Source: Deltaproteobacteria bacterium
GTDB taxonomy: Bacteria > Myxococcota_A > UBA9160 > UBA6930
Reading direction: 5' to 3'
Length of the DNA: 64,000 nt
Assembly (NCBI GenBank): GCA_029261815.1
Contig: JAJDAQ010000061.1
Coordinates: 1-64,000 of the forward strand
Within the stretch, counting starts at the first letter, position 1, and each line of letters opens with the position of its first letter. The notes beneath the pieces were generated by a model, which saw only the letters and a list, made by a program, of their open reading frames with translations, had not been told where the DNA came from and did no database searches. Positions 10,033 to 18,000 of the stretch are shown here, one piece after another. A program made the position numbers and the translations under genes.

Positions 10033-11223
10033 ATGTCCGACCTCAGCTACCCCGTATTCGACTGCGACAACCACTACTACGAGGCCTTGGACGCCTTCAC
10101 CCGGCACGTCCCGGCGGAGATGCAGTCCCGCTGTGTCCAGTGGGTCGACATGGACGGGCGCAAGCACCACCTGGTCGGCGGGAAACTCACGCACGCCGTG
10201 AAGAACCCGACGTGGGACCCGATCGCGCTCCCGGGCGCCATGTACGAGTACTTCCGCGGCAACCCGGACGGCAAGAATCCGTTCGAGATGATGAGCAAGC
10301 GCGAGCGCCTGCCCGACTACTACATGGACCCCGACGCTCGGTTGAAGAAGATGGACGAGCAGGGCCTCGAGGCCATGTGGCTGTTTCCGACCCTGGGCGT
10401 GCTCTACGAAGAGCTGCTGAAGAACGACACCGAAGCCGTAAAGACCCTGTTTCGCGCCTTCAACCGCTGGGTCGATGAAGACTGGGGGGTCGCGTACAAG
10501 AACCGGATTTTCGGTGCGCCTTACATCACGCTCGCCGACCGTGAGTTCGCCATCGAGGAGCTCGAATGGGCACTCGGTCGTGGAGCACGCGTCGTCGTCA
10601 TGCGCCCTTCGGCGGTCTGGAACGAAGACGGCGCCATGTCACCGACGAACGAGTACTTCGACCCCTTCTGGGCACGCGTCAACGAAGCCGGCATCACGGT
10701 GGTCGTGCACGCGGGCGACTCGGGCTACTCGGCGAACGGCTACGCCCAGGACGGTTTCAGTGCCGATATCGGCAAGAGTGCCGGCGATTACGGCCCGAAC
10801 GTGAAGGGCTTCTCGATCGAGCGCGCAGCCTACGACTGGCTCATCACGATGGCCTACGGCCGAATGTTCGAGCGCTTCCCGAACCTGCGGATCGCATCGG
10901 TCGAGAACGGCTCGGAGTTCCTGGGCGACATGTTCCGGAAGCTCGACCAGGCCAAGAACCGCATGCCCGGGTACTTCAAGGAAGACCCGAGCGACAACTT
11001 CCGCGAGCACGTGTGGATCAACCCGTTCTGGGAAGACGACACGGGCGAGGTCGTCCAACACATGGGGGCCGACCGCGTGATCTTCGGAAGCGACTGGCCC
11101 CACATCGAAGGGATGCCGCAGCCTCTCGACTACCTGAAGGATGTGGCGCAGTTCGACGATGCGACGAAGCAGAAGATCATGCGCGACAACACGCGGACGC
11201 TGAACGAGCTTCGACCGGCCTAA
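10033..11223 (+). CDS. Amidohydrolase-2 family metal-dependent hydrolase
   Basis: A 396-residue TIM-barrel hydrolase or decarboxylase of the amidohydrolase-2 (ACMSD-like) family. The N-terminal metal motif is D10-C-D12-N-H14 instead of the usual HxH. A distal histidine lies in VVVHAGDSG and the catalytic aspartate in IFGSDWPH. Family members act on aromatic acids or cyclic substrates. ATG 10033 follows GGAG at 10023-10026. It precedes the TetR-led catabolic genes but is separated from them by a repeat element and a promoter, so co-regulation is uncertain. The substrate is unknown. Confidence 0.85.
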   Translation: MSDLSYPVFDCDNHYYEALDAFTRHVPAEMQSRCVQWVDMDGRKHHLVGGKLTHAVKNPTWDPIALPGAMYEYFRGNPDGKNPFEMMSKRERLPDYYMDPDARLKKMDEQGLEAMWLFPTLGVLYEELLKNDTEAVKTLFRAFNRWVDEDWGVAYKNRIFGAPYITLADREFAIEELEWALGRGARVVVMRPSAVWNEDGAMSPTNEYFDPFWARVNEAGITVVVHAGDSGYSANGYAQDGFSADIGKSAGDYGPNVKGFSIERAAYDWLITMAYGRMFERFPNLRIASVENGSEFLGDMFRKLDQAKNRMPGYFKEDPSDNFREHVWINPFWEDDTGEVVQHMGADRVIFGSDWPHIEGMPQPLDYLKDVAQFDDATKQKIMRDNTRTLNELRPA

Positions 11224-11246
11224 CGCATGGTGCGACACCGAGGCCC

Positions 11247-11410
11247 GCACGCAGGGGGCCGGGGCCGCAGTCGAATGGCTCGCGGGCGGTTTCCTTTCTT
11301 CGATGCGGGACGGGGTTTCGCACTTGCGGGCGTTTGCCCGCGCGCGACCCGCAGCGGCGGGCACCCCGAGCTGCGCTTCACTTCGGCTGCGGCCCCGGCC
11401 CCCTGCGCGC
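11247..11410. repeat. TIR-bearing repeat element, copy A
   Basis: A 164-bp element with 30-nt terminal inverted repeats (11247-11276 and 11381-11410), 27 of 30 complementary. Read on the minus strand it shares four blocks, in the same order, with copy B at 41758-41938. These are 11362-11385 (23/24 identical), 11307-11320 (14/14), 11301-11306 (6/6) and 11272-11283 (12/12). The outer ends of the two copies are unrelated in sequence, yet each is self-complementary. No open frame here is credible. It fills most of the gap between the amidohydrolase and the TetR promoter. Confidence 0.75.
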
Positions 11411-11455
11411 TCCACTTGGTCGATAGCTCTCCCTTTCGGCGTCTGAACACCGGGG

Positions 11456-11484
11456 TTGCCGCGCCTTGTTCGATTGAATAATAT
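11456..11484 (+). promoter_or_regulatory. Promoter of the TetR-FAH catabolic operon
   Basis: TTGCCG (11456-11461), a 17-bp spacer and TAATAT (11479-11484) in a short AT-rich patch. Start of transcription is expected near 11491, about 35 nt before the GTG at 11526. A CGGAC/GTCCG inverted repeat (11502-11506, 11530-11534) lies across the ribosome site and may be the repressor's operator (inferred). Confidence 0.55.
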
Positions 11485-11525
11485 GTGGAGGTTCGCATTG
11501 GCGGACGTGCTTTGGGAGTAGTGGT

Positions 11526-12158
11526 GTGAGTCCGGCAATCGCGCATGACAAGGATGAGGCTTCGACTCGCGAGAAGATGCTCCAGGCGGCGCTCGAGGCG
11601 TTTTCGGAGCTTGGGTTCGATGGCGCGTCGACGCGCGAGATCGCGAATCGGGCCGGCGTGAACCAGGGGCTCGTGAACTACTACTTCGGGAGCAAGGAGA
11701 CGCTCTGGCGAGAGGCCGTCGCGATCGCGTTCGCTGAGCTTCGCGCCGGGGCCGACGGGCTTCTCGATCAGGCCCCTGCGGAGACCGACCGGGAACGTGC
11801 GGAGCAGCTGATTCGCGGGTTCGTCGACTTCGCGGCGCGGCGGCCCGAGTTCTCCCGACTGATGACGGACGAGGGCAAGCGCGGCGGCAAGCGCATGCAG
11901 TGGTTGGTCGACCACCACGTCCGCTTCTTGTTCGAAGCCGTGTCCACGTTCTTGAAGAACTCTCGCGGTAGCGGGCTGCCGCTCTCGGAAATCGACCCCA
12001 CCGTGTTGCATTACATCATGGTGGGTGCCGTGACTCACTTGTTCCATCAAGCGCCTGAATTCGAGCTGCTGACGGGGCTTGACCCGACCGAGCCCGAATG
12101 GATCGAAGCGCACACCGATGCGCTCATCACCCTATTCCTTGGAAAGGAATCCTCATGA
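11526..12158 (+). CDS. TetR-family transcriptional regulator
   Basis: A 210-residue repressor-type regulator with the N-terminal helix-turn-helix (about residues 12-58; STREIANRAGVNQGLVNYYF) and a ligand-binding helical C-domain of TetR_C type. GTG 11526 is set by GGGAG at 11513-11517. It overlaps the following FAH-family gene by ATGA, so it heads the catabolic operon and probably controls it and itself. The effector is presumably a pathway intermediate, which is an inference. Confidence 0.9.
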   Translation: MSPAIAHDKDEASTREKMLQAALEAFSELGFDGASTREIANRAGVNQGLVNYYFGSKETLWREAVAIAFAELRAGADGLLDQAPAETDRERAEQLIRGFVDFAARRPEFSRLMTDEGKRGGKRMQWLVDHHVRFLFEAVSTFLKNSRGSGLPLSEIDPTVLHYIMVGAVTHLFHQAPEFELLTGLDPTEPEWIEAHTDALITLFLGKESS

Positions 12159-13036
12159 AGCTCGTAACGTTCACTCACGGCGGTTCAACGCGAACCGGTG
12201 TCGTCGACGGTGACGAAGTGGTCGATCTCGCCGGCAGCGGTGCGCCGAACGAAATGATCGCGCTACTCGAAGCTGGCGACTCGGCGCTGGAAGCGGCACG
12301 GGGTGCCGTGGCAGGAGGAGGCACTCGGTATGCCCTTTCGGATGTCACTCTCGAATCCCCGATCCTGCGGCCGCCCAAGATCCTGGCCATCGGCGTGAAC
12401 TATGCCGACCACATCGCAGAAGCCGCCGAAAGTGGAATGAAGGTTCCCGAGTTCCCGGTGCTGTTCAACAAACAGTCGACATCGGCCCATCCGCCCTTCG
12501 CGCCGTTCCATATGCCCCGTGCTTCGTCGGCGCTCGACTACGAAGGCGAGCTGGGCGTCGTGATCGGAAAGCCCTGCCGTCATGTTCCCAAGGAGCGCGC
12601 CCACGAAGTGATCGCGGGCTACACGATCGTGAACGACGCCACCGTCCGTGACTGGCAGCTGCGCACGCCGACGATGACCATCGGCAAGTCGTTCGATACG
12701 CATTGCCCGATGGGTCCGTGGATCGTCACGCCGGACGAGTTCGGCGACCCGCACACCCACGACCTCAAGACCTGGGTGAACGGCGAGCTCCGACAGAACT
12801 CGAATACCAAGCATCTGGTCTTCGACTGCTTCGACATCATCGAGCATCTCTCGACCGCGTTCACCCTCGAAGTCGGCGACGTCATCCCGACCGGGACACC
12901 CGGCGGCGTTGGCATCGCGATGAAGCCGCCGCAGCTGCTCAAAGTCGGCGACGTCGTAAAGATTGCGATCGACGGCATCGGCGAGATCGAGAATGGCGTG
13001 ATCGACGAGCCCGCCGACACGGTTCGCATCGGATAA
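12155..13036 (+). CDS. Fumarylacetoacetate hydrolase-family enzyme
   Basis: A 293-residue FAH-superfamily protein that would hydrolyse or decarboxylate a 2-keto acid from ring cleavage, such as fumarylpyruvate. Divalent-metal ligands are visible at E130 and E132 (DYEGELGVVIGK) and D161 (VNDATVRDWQ). The C-terminal GTPGGVG loop is also present. ATG 12155 overlaps the TetR stop and has GGAAAGGAA upstream; an in-frame extension into tetR is not used. Next to a flavin hydroxylase and a GST it fits aromatic catabolism. Confidence 0.88.
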   Translation: MKLVTFTHGGSTRTGVVDGDEVVDLAGSGAPNEMIALLEAGDSALEAARGAVAGGGTRYALSDVTLESPILRPPKILAIGVNYADHIAEAAESGMKVPEFPVLFNKQSTSAHPPFAPFHMPRASSALDYEGELGVVIGKPCRHVPKERAHEVIAGYTIVNDATVRDWQLRTPTMTIGKSFDTHCPMGPWIVTPDEFGDPHTHDLKTWVNGELRQNSNTKHLVFDCFDIIEHLSTAFTLEVGDVIPTGTPGGVGIAMKPPQLLKVGDVVKIAIDGIGEIENGVIDEPADTVRIG

Positions 13037-13043
13037 CCGGGAC

Positions 13044-14588
13044 GTGACTTCTCCCGACTACGATGTAGCGATCGTCGGCTTCGGCCCGGTTGGCGCCATG
13101 GGCGCATTCCTATTGGCCGAAGCTGGGCTTCGTGTGGCCGTGATCGACCGCGCTCCCGATGTCGTCGAGATTCCGCGCGCCGTGAATATGGACGGCGAGG
13201 TCATCCGCGCCTTCCAGCGGCTCGGACTGGGTGCGGAAGCCAATGCACTGACGCACGCGCCGCGGGGGACGGACGAGGTCGCCTTCGTCAACTCGAAGCG
13301 CGAACCCTATTTCGTGGCGGCCGGCACCGACGTCGGACATAACGGCTACCGCGATCTCGGATTCTTTGACCAGCCGGAGTTCGAGCACGAGCTTCGCGAC
13401 TGGATCGTGAAGCAGGGGAAGGTCACGCAGCTCCTCGAACGCGAAGTCACCGCGGTGCACCAGACCTCGGACGAAGTCACGGTCGAGATGCAGGAAGTTG
13501 CCGGCAGCAAGCGCACGAGCCTCACGGCCCGATACGTCCTGGGATGCGACGGTGCATCGAGCTTCGTCCGCGAAGCGATGGGCATCGGCTGGCAGGACCT
13601 GGGATACAACCAGGACTGGCTCGTCGTCGACATCGTGGTGCAGGACACGGCCGATCTCCCGTTCCTCACCATGCAGATCTGCGACCCGGAGCGACTCTCC
13701 ACCTACATCTGCGTGAAGGACCCGAACCGTCGTTGGGAGTTCCAGCTCCTGCCGGGCGAATCGCGCGACGAACTCCTGGCCCCGGAGAAGATCCGCTCTC
13801 TGTTGGACGAATGGCTGCCGGCCGACCGCTACACGATTCGGCGAAAGGCGGTCTACCAATTTCACGCCGCGACAGCCGACCGATGGCGCGAAGGACGCGT
13901 CTTCCTGGCCGGCGACGCCGCTCACCAGACGCCGCCCTTCCTGGGGCAGGGCCTGAACGCCGGCTTCCGCGACGTCATCAACTTTGCGTGGAAACTCCCG
14001 CTCGTGATGAACGGCCTCTGTGACGACGCGCTGCTCGACACCTATGAGGCCGAGCGCGACCCCCACGCGCACGACCTCGTCGACTGGGCCGTCGCCATCG
14101 GGAAGCTGATGGAAGCATTGGCTGCGCAGGAAGCGGGCCGGCCGCCGGCCGACCCCGACGGCGCCGACATGAACTCGGGCTACGGCCAGGGCCGGACCGC
14201 TCCGCCGCTTCACGCGGGCGTGATCCAGACAGAGCAGGTCGGCGGCGATTCATCGACCGGTTACCTGCTGCGCCAACCCACGATGCGAATGTCGGACGGC
14301 AACGAGCAGATGCTCGACGAGCTACTGGGCGCCGGGTTCACCGTCGTGGGGCGTAGCGCTCGTGATCTCGAGATCACGGCCGAGAGCCAGTCGATTCTCG
14401 ACCGAATCGGTGCCCGCACGGTCTCCCTGGAAGGAACCGAAGCGTGTCACGGCGAACTCGACCGACTCTTCGACGACCATCCGGCCGCCATCGTGCGTCC
14501 AGATCGGTACATCTTCGGCGTGAGCGATGCCGATCACTCTCTCGATACGCTCATCGCTTCGCTCGCGCAAAAACTCTCGCTGAACTAG
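13044..14588 (+). CDS. FAD-dependent aromatic hydroxylase (MhpA-like)
   Basis: A 514-residue class A flavoprotein monooxygenase that would hydroxylate a phenolic acid using NAD(P)H and O2. It shows the FAD dinucleotide motif GFGPVGAMGAFLLAEAG at residues 10-26, the DG motif GCDGASSFVREAMG and the GD motif FLAGDAAHQTPPFLGQGLNA. A thioredoxin-like C-terminal tail of about 100 residues is present, as in MhpA and resorcinol hydroxylases. GTG 13044 lies 7 bases after the FAH gene. The ribosome site is weak, so translational coupling is likely. Confidence 0.9.
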   Translation: MTSPDYDVAIVGFGPVGAMGAFLLAEAGLRVAVIDRAPDVVEIPRAVNMDGEVIRAFQRLGLGAEANALTHAPRGTDEVAFVNSKREPYFVAAGTDVGHNGYRDLGFFDQPEFEHELRDWIVKQGKVTQLLEREVTAVHQTSDEVTVEMQEVAGSKRTSLTARYVLGCDGASSFVREAMGIGWQDLGYNQDWLVVDIVVQDTADLPFLTMQICDPERLSTYICVKDPNRRWEFQLLPGESRDELLAPEKIRSLLDEWLPADRYTIRRKAVYQFHAATADRWREGRVFLAGDAAHQTPPFLGQGLNAGFRDVINFAWKLPLVMNGLCDDALLDTYEAERDPHAHDLVDWAVAIGKLMEALAAQEAGRPPADPDGADMNSGYGQGRTAPPLHAGVIQTEQVGGDSSTGYLLRQPTMRMSDGNEQMLDELLGAGFTVVGRSARDLEITAESQSILDRIGARTVSLEGTEACHGELDRLFDDHPAAIVRPDRYIFGVSDADHSLDTLIASLAQKLSLN

Positions 14589-14631
14589 CGACGCTGTCGT
14601 CCCAACCGCGGCTTCGCCAATCGGAGACCCC

Positions 14632-15417
14632 ATGCTGACCTTGTATCACAACGCGCTTTCCACCTGCTCCCAGAAGGTCCGGCTGGTTCTCGACCACAAA
14701 GGGATCGCGTTCGAGTCGAAAGAGATCGACCTGATCAGCGGCGGTCAGCACGATGCCGACTACGTCAAGCTCAATCCGAACCACGTGGTACCGACCGTGG
14801 TCGACGACGGACACGTCTTGATCGAGTCGACACTGATCAACGAGTACCTGGACGATGCGTATCCCGAGGTGCCCATGCGCCCGGCCGACGCGGTTGGCCG
14901 CCACACCGTGCGAATGTGGGGCAAGAAGCTCGACCAGAAGGTTCACCCCGCCACCGGCGTCGTCACCTTCGCGATTGGTCCGCGCAACATCCTGCTCCAG
15001 CAGCCTGAGGAAGTGCGCGATGCGAACATCAACGCGATTCCTGACCCCGCCCGACGCGCCGCGCGACGCAGCGTGATCGAACACGGCGTGAAGGCCCCGG
15101 AGTTCGAGGGCGCGCTGCGCGCGATGATCGGCCTCCTCGACGACATGGAGGAGACCCTGTCTCCAGGCGCATGGTTGAGCGGTCAGAGCTTCGGAATCGC
15201 CGACGCGGGTGTCTTGCCATACGTCCTGCGCCTCGACCACGTCGCCATGGGGTCCCTGATCGAAGCGCGTCCCGCGCTCGCTGAGTGGTACAGCCGCGTC
15301 CAGGCGCTCCCGGCCTACGCGACTGCCGTAGACGGGTGGCTACCGGCTCCCGTCGTCGAGATGTTCCGCAACAATGGCAAGGCGGTCTGGAGCGACGTCG
15401 AGCCCCTGACGCGATAG
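14632..15417 (+). CDS. Glutathione S-transferase family protein
   Basis: A 261-residue GST. The thioredoxin fold occupies residues 1-80 with the nucleophile region S10-T-C-S13, cis-proline in NHVVPTVV and the ES pair (VLIESTLI) that binds the glutathione gamma-glutamyl group. The all-helical C-domain follows and carries a long insertion. In ring-cleavage operons such GSTs act as maleylpyruvate or maleylacetoacetate isomerases. The context (FAH enzyme plus flavin hydroxylase) fits, but a detoxifying role is possible. ATG 14632 has GGAG upstream. Confidence 0.87.
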   Translation: MLTLYHNALSTCSQKVRLVLDHKGIAFESKEIDLISGGQHDADYVKLNPNHVVPTVVDDGHVLIESTLINEYLDDAYPEVPMRPADAVGRHTVRMWGKKLDQKVHPATGVVTFAIGPRNILLQQPEEVRDANINAIPDPARRAARRSVIEHGVKAPEFEGALRAMIGLLDDMEETLSPGAWLSGQSFGIADAGVLPYVLRLDHVAMGSLIEARPALAEWYSRVQALPAYATAVDGWLPAPVVEMFRNNGKAVWSDVEPLTR

Positions 15418-15426
15418 GGCGCTCCA

Positions 15427-16398
15427 TTGACGATTCCGGAGCCGGCCCAACCTTCCCGGGACCTGACAGCATCCGAGCTGGACAGCCTCGCCAGAGACGG
15501 TGTCGTCTGCGCGCGTGGCCTGCTCGACCTCGACACCATCGAAACGCTTCGCGATGCACTCGAGGACGCGATCCAGAAGCTCAGCGTGCTGAGCAAGGGG
15601 CTCAACCGCGACAGCCAGGGCTTCCATGGCGACATCTTCGTGTGGAAACTGCACGACGCGTTCCGGGACCTCGCCCTGTTCTCTGCGCTTCCCGTTCTGG
15701 CGCAACAGGTCCTGGGCACGCCCACCGTGAACTTCTTCTACGAACAGTTTTTCGTGAAGCGAGCCGGAAGCCCCGTGGACACTCCCTGGCACCAGGACAT
15801 TCCCTTCTGGCCCGTCGAAGGAAACCAGATCATCTCATTCTGGATCACGCTCGATCCCGTCACGCGGAAATCCAGTGGACTCGAGTTCGTGCGAGGATCG
15901 CATCGCTGGTCGCAGCGATACAAGGCCGTCACACCGGGTTACGACCCGTACATGATGGATACGGACCTTCCGGCGTCGCCCAACTTCGCAGAAGAACGTA
16001 CGGAGCACGATGTCGTCGGCTGGGACATGGAACCCGGCGACGTGCTGCTTTTCGGGCCCGTGGTCTGCCACGGTTCCGCCGGGAATGCTTCGAACGAGAC
16101 GGATCGACGCGCTCTCGCCTTCCGCTACACCGGCGAGGACGTTCGTTACGCACCCCGGCATGCCACGATGCCGCTCCTCTGGGAGCACGGCCTCGAGCCG
16201 GGCGATCGACTACACGGCCCGCTGTTCCCCCAGGTCTGGCCCCACGCGATCGAGTCGGAGATCGCTCGCCGCATGGAAGGCCCGGAACCGCCCAGCCAAC
16301 AAGCGGTCGGCGACTTCATGCAACGGCTGGCCGACGCTGGCTTCGGACCCGGCGCTGGCAAGAAGACGATCCTCTCAGATGCCGGAAGCGACGCCTAA
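15427..16398 (+). CDS. PhyH-family Fe(II)/2-oxoglutarate dioxygenase
   Basis: A 323-residue phytanoyl-CoA dioxygenase-like enzyme. The iron facial triad is H122-x-D124 (WHQDIPFWP) and H215 (VVCHGSAGN), with the 2-oxoglutarate-binding arginine pair shortly after (RRALAFRYTG). Family members hydroxylate lipids, acyl-CoAs or small natural products. TTG 15427 lies 9 bases after the GST gene. Its stop overlaps tail-to-tail (CTAA, 16395-16398) with the convergent acyl-CoA ligase. Confidence 0.88.
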   Translation: MTIPEPAQPSRDLTASELDSLARDGVVCARGLLDLDTIETLRDALEDAIQKLSVLSKGLNRDSQGFHGDIFVWKLHDAFRDLALFSALPVLAQQVLGTPTVNFFYEQFFVKRAGSPVDTPWHQDIPFWPVEGNQIISFWITLDPVTRKSSGLEFVRGSHRWSQRYKAVTPGYDPYMMDTDLPASPNFAEERTEHDVVGWDMEPGDVLLFGPVVCHGSAGNASNETDRRALAFRYTGEDVRYAPRHATMPLLWEHGLEPGDRLHGPLFPQVWPHAIESEIARRMEGPEPPSQQAVGDFMQRLADAGFGPGAGKKTILSDAGSDA

Positions 16399-17972
16399 CC
16401 AGCGACCTTTCGGCCACCTTCCCAGTACTGCTCGCGAAGCTTGAACTTCTGAAGCTTCCCGGTGGCCGTGCGCGGGAGTTCCGGGATGAACTCGATCGAC
16501 GTCGGGCACTTGAAGTGCGCGAGCTGCTCCCGGCAAAACGTGATCAGTTCTTCCTCCGTGGCCGATGCGCCTTCGCGCAGGACGACCAACGCCTTGGGTG
16601 TCTCCCCCCACTTCTCGTGGGGCACGCCGATCACGGCGCATTCCATCACACCAGCGTGCTGGTAGAGCGCGTCTTCGATCTCGGGAGAGCTGATGTTCTC
16701 GCCCCCCGAGATGATCACGTCCTTCTTTCGATCGACGATGTGCACACTCTCGGTCTCGTCCCACACGCCGAGGTCGCCCGTGTGGAAGTACCCGTCGTAG
16801 ACGCACGCATCCGTCTGGTCAGGCTGCTCCCAGTAGCCGGCGAAGACCACATTGGACCGAGCACAGACTTCCCCCACCGTCTCCCCGTCTTTCGGAACCG
16901 GGTTCCCTTCATCGTCCAGGATCTGGAGTTCGACCCCCAGGGCCGCAACGCCCGCGCGCGAACGCCGGGCGTAGTCGCCGTCGGTCCAGTTCGCATCGGG
17001 CTGCGAGATCGTCAGGAGCGGCGCAGTCTCGGTAAGGCCGTAGATCTGGAGGAAGTCCCAACCCATTTCGCTCTCCAGCCGTTCGATGAACGCTGCCGGC
17101 GGCGGCGCGCCCGCGACCGTAAAGCGGGGCTTCGTCGTGATCGTATGCTTGTCCTTGTCTGGATAGTCGAGCACCGTGCGCAGCACGGCGGGCGCCATGC
17201 ACGCGAACGTGACCTTCTCTTCCGCAATGAGCTCGAAGATCTTCTCGCCGTCCACCGCGCGCAGAACGACGTGCGTACCGCCCATTCCGGTCAGGGCATA
17301 GACGCCGCCCCAGCCATTGCAGTGGAACATGGGGAGTGTCCACAGCTCGACATCCTCATGATGGATTCCGAGGTGGGCGATCATGCCGTACGCGTTGATG
17401 TAACAGTTCCGGTGCGTGAGCATGACGCCCTTGGGACGTGCCGTGGTACCCGACGTGTAGTTGATGGAGACCACGTCGTTCTCATCGAGTTCGACATCGG
17501 GCGGCGGACTCGTCGACAGCCCGTCGATTCCATCCTCCCAGTCGAGCCAGCCGTCGGGTGTCGCACCGCCGTGCTTGGCCACGATCCAGTGTTCGACCTT
17601 CGGGAGGCCGCCGCGGATTCCGTCGACGACACCGGTGTACTCGTGGTCGACCACGATCGCCTTCACGCCCGCGTGATCGATGATGTACTCATGGTCAGCC
17701 GCGACGAGCCGGTAGTTGAGTGGCACCAGGATCGCGCCGATCTGGGCTGTTCCATAGAAACTCTCGAGAAAGAAATGGGAGTTTGGGCTCAGGATGCAGA
17801 CGCGATCGCCCTTTCCGATCCCCAACGACAGGAGCCAATGGGAGAGCTGATTCGCCCGCTCCTGCAGTTCGCGATAGCTGTAGCGATGTGCTCCGTCGAC
17901 GACGGCGGTCTTGTCGGCGTAAACGCGCGAAGAGCGCTTGAGGAAGTCTGTGACAAGCAGGGGAACGTGCAT
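16395..17972 (-). CDS. Acyl-CoA ligase (AMP-binding, fatty/aryl acid type)
   Basis: A 525-residue ANL-superfamily ligase that activates a carboxylic acid as acyl-AMP and then as the CoA thioester. Motifs seen are INYTSGTTARPKGVMLTHR (A3), YGLTETAP (A5), DGYFHTGDLGVWDE (A7), DRKKDVIISGGENISS (A8) and the C-terminal lysine segment PRTATGKLQKFKLRE (A10). It resembles medium-chain acyl or DmdB-like ligases; substrate length cannot be read off. ATG 17972 has GGAG upstream. It is 28 bases downstream of the serine hydrolase on the same strand, so the two probably form an operon. Confidence 0.92.
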   Translation of the reverse strand: MHVPLLVTDFLKRSSRVYADKTAVVDGAHRYSYRELQERANQLSHWLLSLGIGKGDRVCILSPNSHFFLESFYGTAQIGAILVPLNYRLVAADHEYIIDHAGVKAIVVDHEYTGVVDGIRGGLPKVEHWIVAKHGGATPDGWLDWEDGIDGLSTSPPPDVELDENDVVSINYTSGTTARPKGVMLTHRNCYINAYGMIAHLGIHHEDVELWTLPMFHCNGWGGVYALTGMGGTHVVLRAVDGEKIFELIAEEKVTFACMAPAVLRTVLDYPDKDKHTITTKPRFTVAGAPPPAAFIERLESEMGWDFLQIYGLTETAPLLTISQPDANWTDGDYARRSRAGVAALGVELQILDDEGNPVPKDGETVGEVCARSNVVFAGYWEQPDQTDACVYDGYFHTGDLGVWDETESVHIVDRKKDVIISGGENISSPEIEDALYQHAGVMECAVIGVPHEKWGETPKALVVLREGASATEEELITFCREQLAHFKCPTSIEFIPELPRTATGKLQKFKLREQYWEGGRKVAG

Positions 17973-18000
17973 GGAGTCTCCGTTCGTTAGTCCGTGATCG

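Noticed and set aside
11227..11481. 84-residue open frame across repeat copy A.
   Set aside because: The frame follows from the inverted-repeat composition; no ribosome site and no family resemblance.
16395..16398. Tail-to-tail stop overlaps CTAA here and CTAG at 45133.
   Set aside because: Curious but expected in a compact genome; no function implied.
15285..17990. A 901-residue rightward open frame opposite the acyl-CoA ligase and over PhyH.
   Set aside because: Antisense shadow in GC-rich DNA; the opposite frames encode clear enzymes.
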